Shown one piece after another: positions 10,704 to 21,000 of a stretch of 64,000 bases of DNA. Source of the DNA: Agelaius tricolor (lineage: Eukaryota; Chordata; Aves; Passeriformes; Icteridae); contig JALJCS010000022.1 in NCBI GenBank assembly GCA_023055355.1, forward strand, positions 6,185,001 through 6,249,000, written 5' to 3'. The notes under the pieces were generated by a model, which ran no database searches, had not been told where the DNA came from, and saw only the letters and a program-made list of their open reading frames with translations. The number at the start of each line of letters is the position of its first letter. Within the stretch, counting starts at the first letter, position 1. Position numbers and translations under genes: made by a program.

Positions 10704-13700
10704 CAGGCTGGCTTTTAAAGCTGCCAGTTAGTAAGAGTGGTTATTTTGGCAACTGTGTCAGTGCAGAAGGGAGGGCAGCAATATCTTTCTCTAAATAGAA
10801 GAATGAACTCACAGAAACGAATCACATCCATGGGAATGTTAGAGCCTGATCATTTTGTATTTCAGTTTTGCAGTCATAAGCCCAGGATGAAAAGTGCACA
10901 CAGCAGCAGCATTTACCATTAGTTCCTCCTCACCCTGATAAACAAGTGACCTCATGGGGGAGCATTTTGTGTTTATGAGCAGCCTCACAGCAGAAGGAGG
11001 TACCACCAGAGAAGCAGGCCAGAGATGGGTTTGAATCTTCCTGGTCCTTGGGTGGATGTAGAAGAAGTTCACTGCCATTGTCCCAAACAAGTCATTATTT
11101 TTTTCCCTTGGTGCCAGCTCAGTTTCACCTTGTATATTGTGTCAACACACTCTTTTCTCATATCTTCCTGTTTCATTCACCTGTCACTCCATCTCCAGGT
11201 GTAGGAGGATGCACTGTGAAACAGGCAGAGCCTCTTATCTCAAAGAGTTCTAAACATGATGGGTACAAATCCAAACTTCTATCTCCTACAGGAAAAACTT
11301 CAGAAAGGAACCATTTACTTTTTAATAGAATGAACAAAGCAGCTATTTAACAGTGTTCACCAAGAGTAGACTGCAATAGATCAGAATATAAAAATTCCTT
11401 CACCAAAAAATGATAAGGAATGTCTGATATTAGGATTCAAGCAAGTTATTAGGGTTGTGAAGTCTGCTCTGAACAAAAGAAGCTATTAAATTCTACCAGC
11501 TACAAATGGTCAGGATTTAAGATTTACATCTTACCTAATCATAATACCTCCAGCTGCAGGGCTCCATAACCCTGGGACACAGCTAAGAGTTATTGCAATC
11601 TGAGTAAAAGTCTACCTAGTCATCTCTGCATCTGCCCCACTGCCTGCAGCAGTCCTGGGATATTGCTAAGCATTTCCCTTTTCTATAAATTGCAAACAAT
11701 TCCATCAAAATAATTTCTGTCTAAACCTTCTGGGTATGCTTAGAGAGCCTCCTATTCATCTCTCTATTGAGAGACGCAGTTCTGCTTAACTTATTATTGC
11801 TACTTTTACTGAATGCTGACAATGTACTGGCACAATGTCCTGTCAGCAACTGGTGTGCTGAAAATAGAGTCTCTAATCTAAAGAGCAGTGGCACTAAGTC
11901 CTGAAAACACTTAAGGCCTTTCAAAGTAACTAATATCAGCATATAAACAGATGCATTTTCATTTTTTAAAAATGTCCCCAGAACATAATTTCTTATATTA
12001 AAATAACTGCTGAGTTACCTTGTTATTCTTTTTGGGATCAAGAGAGATTTATGTTGACAATAATATTACATCACAATAATATTTATCTCACTCACACCTG
12101 TGAACCAAAGTAATTTGGTTCCAGTTCCCTTCTCACACAGCTTTGCATCTTGTCCCAGATTGCCATTCTGTTTATGCAAGTGACCTGTATTAGGGTCACA
12201 GTGGCCCAGCTGTCTCCTCCTCACTTAGCACTTGGCACACTACCAGTTATTGCCTCTTTGTGTTCACCTACTCCAAGAGTCACCACACTGTGTATTTTCT
12301 AGACAGTCCCAGTGGTCTCCATGCTTTCTGAAGCCCAGCTGGAGCCCTTATCTCCCACTTTAGCAAGAATAAGGGTGCATGACCTGTTCCTGTCCCTGCA
12401 TTGCTTAAGACCCTCCTGAAATGAGTTCAGAGAAGTGGTGAAAGCAGGATATCTCTGAACCACACAAAACTATGAAGACTTGGCAATTACAGGACAAATA
12501 ATTAAACCAGGAGTCACCTGGAGAGGACTCCAGCATGGATCATCATGCTGTCCCTATGCACTGGGTACCCACAGAGCACACAGACATCCCTGCAGGCAAT
12601 GAGACCATGTGCACCTTCCAAGAGGAAGGAACAGATAAAGCCCTTTATTTCACAGATAAATCCTACTTCATTTCAAGACATACAACGCCTCTTTTTCTCT
12701 TTTCACAGTGACAGATACTACCAGCTTGGCTGGAAGTCAGCAAATGCATTTTCCAAGTTCTCCAGCTTCTCCCAAGTCATAGCATGTTCAAGAGCAGAAG
12801 CGTGGTAAGACACAGTGTCCTCTACAGCTACTGTCTTTCCCAGCCACACTACTTCCCTCACATCCATTGTGCACCAGTTCTGCTGGAGTCTCTTCAAGAT
12901 TTTCCCATTTCTGAGGACCCTAAAGCTGTCCTGTTCTTCATCACCCTGGATTAAAGCCGAGTTGCTAACAAAAAAGGGAGTTTATTATAAAGTAAACATT
13001 GAATGGTCTCATTACAAAGTACACGCTGCATTTTGATCATGCAAGGAATTAAATCACAAAACCAGTGCAAGTTTGTTATCTTGACAAATCTTAGCAAGAC
13101 ATTTTCTCTTCAGTTAAAAGCTCATTGTGGCTTTTTTCCTCCTTTAGTAAGGCCTCATAAAGGCTTTTTGATATCAATGAAAATCTTAAAAGGCTTTACT
13201 TAACAGTAGAACCTTAATCAATGTGGTTTAAAAGTACTGTGGTTACACATAAAGTACAAGGAGACAGTACCTTGAAAGTGCAAATTAGTGGGAAGAAACA
13301 TTGTTACCTCTCCAGCCTCCTTACACTCATTGAATTAACTGCACAGAAAACTTGAAGCATGTCTGCATCCTCAATCTGATTGTAAAAAAGCACATATTAG
13401 TTACACAAAGTAACCTCTCAAGAGACATTCAAGTCAGGGTCACCTCCTCTGTCACTCCTGGATTGAATCTGTGCCCTTCCAACCACATGAAGAACAGGAG
13501 GCCAGACATCACAAATTATGGCAACTCCATCTTCCCTCTGTTTGCAAAAATATCCCAATGGTGCTGTTCACTACACAAAGTGGGAGTTTTATCCACTGGT
13601 AAAAGCTGCCTGTAAAATTTCAAGCACTCAACCAGCCTTGTCTATGTTCACCTTCTCTGAATACTGTGGTTAATTACTTACCTGAGCTCAGGGCCTTTTG

Positions 13701-15420
13701 CCTCATACAGTCTCTCCATGCTAATCAAATCTAGCATGGTAGGAAATCCAACTTGGAAAAATATTGAAAGAAAACTGGAAAAGATTTATCAACACCAAAA
13801 TCTCACAAGACTTGAATTAAAACTTCTAAGGAACCTTCCAAACTTATATAGTTGCTTTTTCCATTTTTGCTGTTTTGGAAACCAACCAACAACTGTTTAT
13901 ATTTCATGATTAAAAAGTTTATGCTTACACTTTCCCCTTGTTGTCAGTGTCAGGAAAACTTGAGAGTGTAGGGATTTTGCAAATGCTTCTAACAGAGTGA
14001 GATAAAGTAAGAGAGAAATTGAAAAAAGAACCAAGGGGCTAAGAAGACATCACTGTTACAGAGCAGAGAAAGAATGGGTCAGAATGTGCTACAATCTAAT
14101 CTAAAAGCTTGAAGAAAAGTGTGAGAAACATGTTGAGCACAGCCCACATCACCACCAGTGTCCAAATATGCCCATTTGTTGTGTATCATAACACAAATAA
14201 GACTCAAATTTAAAACTCACAAAATATGGCATGTGCATTATTCTCATCTCTGCCTGATAACAGAGAAATCCCAACAAAACACATCCATCAAGCTGACTGA
14301 GGTGTATTACTCTGCAGAATTCCATAAATTTGTAGTGTGCCCAATCACTCTTCCCTACCCCCATATTCCTCACAGAATACCCAAACCATCCATCCTTCCT
14401 TGCAAAACACATGAAAAACTAACAACTGTTTTTAAAAGGGAACACATTGTGAGTCGCTCAAACCCTCCATCCTAAAAGTATCCCCCACCTGCCTCCCAGC
14501 TCTCTCACAAAAGCCCATCCTAGTTTTCACAGCTGTTGTGCAGCACACAGGGCACAGTTGCTATTCCAGACAGGTACTGTGCAGCAGCCTCAAGCCTTCT
14601 GCTTTGTACCTGCCCTCCACCTTCCAGTTTCACAAAGGCACACCGCATTTTCATCCTGCAGCTGCATGCAGTGGTTAAACACTTATTTTCCCCAATGTAA
14701 ATATCCAGTCAAAAGCTCCATTATTAATGTTTTTAAGGAGGAGGCTGAGTCTCCAGGGCAAAGGAGATGAATGGTGATGCTACAGGTATCATACTGCCCA
14801 ATAGTGCACACAGCCAGCTGTGCCATATTCTACATGATAATTTTTTTCCTTTCTGACCATTTCCTAGGTGGCAATCACTCCATGCCCTGAAGCAAGATAC
14901 TTTCTTCTTTTTCTATTACATTTCTAATTTTCCCCTTACTCTATACTGAAAACAAGAAAGATTTTCTGAAAAAGAAGTCTAGCACCTTGTACTGCATTAA
15001 AATGAAGATGTATTTAAGAAAGGTATTGCAGCACACTGAGGAATCAAACTTTCTCTTTGTGAAGGCCAGCAACCAACGTGAAAATAGAAATATAGAAAAT
15101 AAAGAGAAAATAGAAAGAAAAGTTTGAGTTTGAGAAATTCCCCACAACTAATTCTAATAGTAAACTCTTGAAAATTGGCAAGCATTATCAGACCACTTTT
15201 TTAATAGCACTACAATGATGTTTAGAAAAAAGCCATTTCTAGGTCTGCTACTTTGGATGTGGTGACCAGATAGCAATGGGTAAACATTTTCATGAAGATA
15301 TAGAAGCAAACAGTTTCTGTATTTCCTGGGTAACACCCATACATATCATCAGAAAAGCATATTTGGATGCTCTGAATTTCAGGTGCCACTGGCAGTCACC
15401 GCTGGTGATTACAGAGTCCC

Positions 15421-15519
15421 TCTCCTCTCCTCTCCTCTCCTCTCCTCTCCTCTCCTCTCCTCTCCTCTCCTCTCCTCTCCTCTCCTCTCCTCTCCTCTCC
15501 TCTCCTCTCCTCTCCTCTC
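15421..15519. repeat. (TCTCC)n microsatellite, about 20 copies
   Basis: Roughly 99 bases of almost perfect TCTCC units, polypyrimidine on the plus strand and polypurine on the minus strand. It is mirror-symmetric, so it could form H-DNA. The open frames across it on both strands are products of the repeat. Confidence 0.97.
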
Positions 15520-15727
15520 TATATATTTGATCTATACATAATGATCTATACATTTCCAGTGTCCCTGCTGTCCATGGTGATCCATTATGTATTTGGAAGT
15601 GACTCTGTTCTCTCGAAAAGAAGCAGCTAACAGATGGCATGAGAGGAACCATGGGATTCTCTTAGTATGATTTTCAGGAGAAAACTTTGGCAACACATCC
15701 ATCCCAGGAGCCACAGGCACAATCCCA

Positions 15728-15749
15728 GGGAGCAGGGAGCAGGGAGCAG
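15728..15749. repeat. GGGAGCA tandem triplet
   Basis: Three consecutive copies of a GGGAGCA unit. Minor tandem repeat in the intergenic spacer. Confidence 0.8.
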
Positions 15750-16320
15750 TCCCAGCAGCAGCGTGCAGGCACACGGCAAGAGCTCCTCCATCACATGGAA
15801 GCACTGACCTGTCGGGGAGCCAAAGCCTGTTTGTTACCATGCCTGTGTTTTGTGCCAATTAGGAGGCAGTTACACTGAAAAATGTCTCTTTGATGTAAAT
15901 CTCTTCAGGTAGTGAATGTTAAACACCACGCACTGCTGTGTAGGTGTATGATTTTGCAGGATTGGAGCCTGCATCCAGGAGTAATTAGCAAGACTGTGCC
16001 AATCTTCAGTCCATGTACTGGACCGCTGGGCCTGATGCTAGGGCTGCACAGTGGGATACCGTAATTAGCAGAGATGCAACACGCACAATAATTGGGAGGA
16101 TAAGGAAATGCCACTGAAGTTTATATAAGGGGGAAAATTTCCTTAGATCTAGACAACCTCGTGTCACCATGAAACTTTCGACTCTTCTTTGGCGGGGGTG
16201 TGCCAGAGCACAGCTATTAAAAAGTGATAATTTCGGTTTTGCTGTGATGTGGCTGTCATTACCTGGGGAGCGGGGAGGGCCCGGGGGCTGCGCCAGAGAC
16301 CCTCTGCCCTGGGGAGGACG

Positions 16321-16471
16321 GATGGGGACAGGGACAGGGATGGGGTCAGGGATGGGGACAGGAGCAGGGGTCAGGGATGGGGACAGGGATGGGGACGGAA
16401 AAAGGGTCAGGAATGGGAACGGGGACAAGGGTCAGGGATAGGGACAAGGGTCAGGGATGGGGATGGGGACA
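16321..16471. repeat. GGGATGGGGACA minisatellite
   Basis: Degenerate tandem array of G-rich 6- and 12-base units of the GGGACA/GGGATG/GGGTCA type, with many G3-G4 runs on the plus strand. It has G-quadruplex potential and lies just upstream of the GC boxes of the putative CASP7 promoter. Confidence 0.9.
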
Positions 16472-16545
16472 CGCCAGGCGAGCCCGCCCCGCCCCGGCCC
16501 GCCCCGGGAGCACCGCCTGCCCCTTTCGCTTTAAGTGTTGCTTTA

Positions 16546-16559
16546 AGTTTCGCTTTCGC
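16546..16559 (-). promoter_or_regulatory. Interferon-stimulated response element (ISRE/IRF site)
   Basis: The plus strand reads AGTTTCGCTTTCGC, a perfect match to the ISRE consensus AGTTTCNNTTTCNY; the minus strand carries GAAAGCGAAACT. A half-site-like TTTCGCTTTAAG lies about 20 bases upstream. It follows the GC boxes by about 40 bases, a promoter-proximal position. IRF or ISGF3 binding is inferred. Confidence 0.65.
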
Positions 16560-16751
16560 TCCCACTCGGCCGGACCCAGCACCAAGGCAAGCCCCGGGCC
16601 CTTCGCAGCCCTTCCCCCGCCTCTGCCGCCCCCGGGCCCGCTGCCCGGCCCGCTGCCCTACTCTCCTCCCCTCGGTGCCCGTTCCTCGCTGCGCTCCGCT
16701 GCCCGGGCGGCCGCTCCCGGCACCGCGGCCTGCGCGTTCCGCTTGCTCTGT

Positions 16752-17035
16752 GTGGGTGTGGGTGGGTGTGTGTGTGCGTGTGTGCGTGGGTGTGTGGGTG
16801 TGTGTGGGTGTGTGTGGGTGTGTGTGTGGGTGTGTGCGGGTGTGCGTGTGTGTGTGGGTGTGGGGGGATGTGTGTGGGTGCGTGTGTGTGTGGATGTCTC
16901 TGTGTGGGGGGATGTGTGTGTGCGTGTGTGTGGGTGGGTGTGCATGTGTGTGCGTGTGTGTGTGTGCATGTGTGTGCGTGTGTGTGTGGGGGTGTGTGTG
17001 GGTGTGTGTATGTGGGTGTGTGTGTGTGTGTGTTT
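16752..17035. repeat. GT-rich (GTGTGTGG) minisatellite
   Basis: About 280 bases of GT dinucleotides interrupted by GGG and GC steps, as in GTGTGTGGGTG units. Able to form Z-DNA and, where GGG runs cluster, G-quadruplexes. Long open frames across it encode only Cys-Val or His-Thr runs and are artefacts. Confidence 0.95.
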
Positions 17036-17590
17036 GCCAAGGCCGAGGCTAGACCCGGCCTGGGGAGCTGCTCTTACTCTCGGGGAGCTCCCAAAGCTCT
17101 GCCAGTGCCCCGCTCCCAGGCCGGGTGGTGCCATGGAGCCACTGGTGGGCTCTGAGCTGCTGCTGGTACCGGGGTGGTTTTCGATGTAAACCTGTGCTCT
17201 TCCCAGTAAATGGGTGATAAAAGGGAATTTAATCTGCCTAACTATGGGAAAGGGGCAGGAGTCAGTGCTGATTTCTTGATGAAAGTCTGGAAGCAGAGAC
17301 CAGATGTTTCAGTGCATCCCACCCTGATTGGAGGTCCTGCGTGTGCCCCGCGCTGTTGTTCTGCTGTGGTTTCCCCATTGCTTAATGATGAAATTAAAAC
17401 CACCCACTGGAAACACACAGGACTCTTTCACTTACACACATCTGACTATGTATATGCAAATGAAAACACTGGAGCCCTTGCTTTCATCCCAACATGCTTC
17501 TTTCCAGACCATGGGAAACTATCTGGGAATTACTTGTGTGATGGGGACAGCTCACTTGGGCACATGGCAGGGTACTTGGAATTACCAGGT

Positions 17591-17670
17591 GTTGGAATTT
17601 GATGATCCCAGGGTGTCCTTTACAACTCAGAATATTCTGATTCTATTTTATGATTGTATTCTATACTTTG
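17591..17670 (+). mobile_element. CR1 LINE 3'-end fragment
   Basis: GATGATCCCAGGGTGTCCTT, then ACAACTCAGAATATTCTGATTCT, then ATGATTG-type repeats: a degenerate plus-strand CR1 3' tail with its terminal ATTCTATGATT-like repeat. It lies just upstream of the first CASP7 coding exon. Confidence 0.75.
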
Positions 17671-17982
17671 TGATCTTTCACCATAGAATTATTTTTGATT
17701 TTGGTGTAATCTGCATTTTTGAGAGTGATGTTAGTCAAGTTTCTTTTGGTAACTGGCACAAGAAAATAGAGATGGCTGAACATCTGCAATGCCACAGCAA
17801 CTCAGGACAGAAATCCATAGCCACTCTTTCTTCAGGAAGTCTTGTACAATAAAACTGACTAAAACCCTCACATGTATCTTCTGTAAACCAGACCATAAAC
17901 AATCTGGTTCACCGAAGTATTTCTAAAATGTCAGTGCTCACTGAGGGACACTTAATTCACATTCTTGTACTTTCATTTGTAG

Positions 17983-18095
17983 ATGTCAGAGGATCAGCGT
18001 GGTGGTCTCCCTGCTGGAGAGGGAGAGGATGAAAATGGCTGTGATGTAGTTGATGCAAGGCCAGACAGAAGAAGCAGGTTCTCACTTTTTGGACA
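17983..18095 (+). CDS. CASP7: CASP7 coding exon 1 (start codon, prodomain)
   Basis: Begins [19 protein letters not shown] and continues through [18 protein letters not shown] to a split Gln codon and a GTAAGT donor. The ATG follows a TTTGTAG acceptor with no untranslated base between, so the sequence upstream of the start codon comes from the previous, unidentified exon. Human CASP7 has the equivalent SVDAKPDR segment. Confidence 0.93.
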
Positions 18096-21000
18096 GTAAG
18101 TTCCTACTTATACTCCTGTTTTTGTTGTTATATCAGCTGCCATGGTACTCCTTAAATCAAAGAAACATAAAAAGGCTTGATTTGGTGTTCAGTTTGCCGT
18201 GTCCACAATGTTATTGATGGTCTGGATGGAAAGATGGTTTATGTTGTATGAATTTAATGTATCTTGTCTGTACCTTAAAGCATTTCTTTGTAATATCCTC
18301 TATAGGGAAACCTATAATATCTCCCATAAGTTTTATTTGGCAGCTAAGAGACCACCAAGTTCATTTAGCATCAATTACAGTCCCACATCTTAAACATTGA
18401 CCTTTGGTGGAGCTGGGAATTGAATATGCCATTAATTATCTATTTTACTGCACTCAGCTCAGCTAATCTCCAGCATCACTGGAATCCCCTGCTGGCTGTC
18501 TAAGTTACTTTAAAGCCTGGATGTGCCATCTAGGTTGTAGCACAAAGAAGCCTCACCAAGTCTAGAGATGTAACCCCTTACAGAACACATTAAAAGCCTT
18601 TCATTTTAAAGCATAGTAGTCTCACTGAAGAATAAGCTTGCTTTCATTAAACCAGTGGGAAGCAAGAACTGTTTACTGCTCGTCCGCACTCCTGAAAACA
18701 CTGGATAAATATGATTGGAAATGCAAAAAATGAAAAATGAACATGCAAAGTTTATAAATGCTGTTGAATGTCAGCAAATGGCTATTTCACATTGGATTTA
18801 GTCAGATTTTGCAAGAGATATTTGATGCAAAGTCTAATGCTTTTGCAGAGTGGTTTTGATTTTTTTAATATTGGAAATTTACATTAAAGTGGGCAGTGTA
18901 ATTCAGAGAGTACCTGGCTAATATACTTTTATTTTTGCTGTTTATTCTATGAGTTTAATAGGGGTAATAATTTGTGAGAGAAGTGAAGATGTGCTGTTAA
19001 GCAAATCACTGTACTTTCTCATTTTATCATTCCTCAAATATGTTTCATGATGTGTATGTGTATTATTAATTTTAACAAATTGACAAATGTAACATTTGTT
19101 TCTAAATCTTGTCAAATAATTTTTCAAAGGTTTCTTTTCAACTTTATAAAATGTGTGTGTGTTTTGATATTTGATTTGGTCTTCTTTATAAGAGGTGATG
19201 TGCTAATACTGTTACTAAATTATGCAACTCAAAGTTAATAATTGCCAAAGAAAAGGCAATAATCAGCATTTCTGTGATTTTTTCCATAAGAATTTTTTCA
19301 AATAATTTGGCTATTCATCAGTTTGAGGCATTCATCTTTTGGGAACTCCTTGAAGATGCAGTATGCAACATTTTTCTTTAGAAGTAAAAAATTGCTCAGA
19401 TTAAATATGAGGTAATTGAGAGAATTCAACTTAGATTTTTTAGGAAAAATTCTTTTGAGAAATCTAACAGAGTTTATTGAAGAAAGTGGTAATTTCTTAA
19501 AGAGGAATGTGGTGCTTGACAATTAAGTTAATTGTCTTTGTCCTACAGAAAGTAAAAGCCTTTGGTCTGAAGGAAAATAGGGGAGGAATGTGAGAGGATA
19601 AAGGAAAATGGGATCTGATCTAAACTATGATTAAGGATGATAAAGGAGAAAGTAAAGAGAGAATGATCACTCTTTGTGCCTCCTAGGGAATCTAGGGGAC
19701 ATGCAATGAAAAGTTCATGCAGTAGGTTTGAAACAAGTGTTAAGATGTAATTTTAACATAGTGCAGAATGTCACTGTAGCCAGGGGATATGCAGATGTCA
19801 AGATTTTAGGTACATTCAGAAGAGATTAGATGTATGTGTGGAAGAAAATTCCAGATGTTAACATCTTTGGTGAAGATGCTCCCAAGTCACATTTCTGTGA
19901 GAATATTCTGTATTCAGTTTCTTTTGTTTGCTTTCTTCAGACTCATTCCTAGTCAGTACCAGGTACCAGGCTAAATGCATTTGTACTTGGACCAGTGGGG
20001 CTCTCTGTCCTGATTGCCAAAGCTTCATTTTGACAGCATGAAGAAATATATCTTAAATAAGGTGTCCAGAACGCTTTGGAGTGACTACAATTTACCATCC
20101 CTTTTTATTTGTTTTATCCACCCAATCTTTTACCAGTTGTGCAGTACCCTCAATGAAGTTCTTCACTGCATTTCATGTACTATTGCTTAACATAAGTTCA
20201 ATAGGAAAACAAGGAACTTGTGATGTTACATGAGCACTTTAATTTTAATTGGAGAGAACATAGCAGTGAGAAGCCAAATTGAAAGCTGTGCAGAAAGACC
20301 AGCTGCTTCCAGGAGCTTCACAGCTCCAATTTCCCACTCTCTGGCTGTGACTGGAGATCTGCCCTGTCACAGCAGTAGCTAGAAGTAAATTAAAATCTTA
20401 CTCACTGCAGCATGTTTCTCTCTGAGAAGTCTGTGAGGCTGCTGTACCAAGGAGGCCACGAGGCTCAGAACAAGCCAGGATGGTCAGATTCTTCTGACAT
20501 CCCAACAATTTAGGGAAATTATCTTCTACATATTTCCTTCTCTTTGGAAAAGTGCTAATACTTAGCTAACTGTCCGGTGGGGAAAAGAGTTGGAAGAAAT
20601 TTTGGATTAAATGTGCCAGCCGGGTTTTTATTTAGCCACTAGATGGCAGGAGGGGATTAATTTTGTATACTGCAAAAAAGCGCGAAAAACGGGCTGCAGT
20701 TGAGCAAAAAGTTATTTTCCAGAAAGCAAATGGTGCACAGGCACATTTTTGGTGCACAGCCTTGCACATTCTGGCAAGGCTGCGCACCAAAAAAAGTTTA
20801 AAACACGTTTAAAGAAAGATTCAGCTAAGGATGTCAAATGTGTATTTTATTTTTTAGCTAACTAATAGAATTTTTCCCATCCAAGTATGGGGTTTTTTGC
20901 TATGCTATGTGTACTCCTTTGACACTTTTAAGGCTATAAATAAAGTCGTTCTTCTCCACAGGAAGAGTTAATAACTTAATTTGGTATCTTTTGTGTTTTA

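Larger units (their letters stand above)
10509..16250. other. NRAP-CASP7 divergent intergenic spacer
   Basis: About 5.7 kb between the NRAP start codon and the CASP7 promoter block. It contains no supportable exon. Both promoters and possible muscle regulatory sites should lie here. Notable contents are a CAGCTG E-box near NRAP, the TCTCC microsatellite, a GGGAGCA triplet repeat and a repeated GTAATTAGCA motif. Confidence 0.7.
16250..17170 (+). promoter_or_regulatory. CASP7 promoter and untranslated first-exon region (GC-rich, CpG-rich)
   Basis: About 0.9 kb of GC-rich DNA with many CpG dinucleotides in an otherwise AT-rich region. It has overlapping GC boxes (CCCGCCCCGCCCCGG near 16483-16505), an ISRE at 16546-16559 and no obvious TATA box. 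The CASP7 start codon sits at the very edge of an acceptor at 17983, so at least one untranslated exon must lie upstream, and this block is the obvious place. The exact start site and first donor are not resolved. Confidence 0.7.

Noticed and set aside
15421..15519. Regular short repeats resembling a CRISPR array
   Set aside because: Five-base units without spacers are a microsatellite, and the genome is clearly that of an animal.
15276..15652. Open frames of 84 (plus) and 120 codons (minus) with LLSSP or GEERR repeats
   Set aside because: They are translations of the TCTCC microsatellite, which has no stop codons in several frames on both strands.
16249..17189. Long overlapping open frames of 129-270 codons on both strands
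   Set aside because: They run through GC-rich promoter DNA and the GT minisatellite. The products are Cys-Val or His-Thr runs with no domain, and the same DNA is open in four or more frames.
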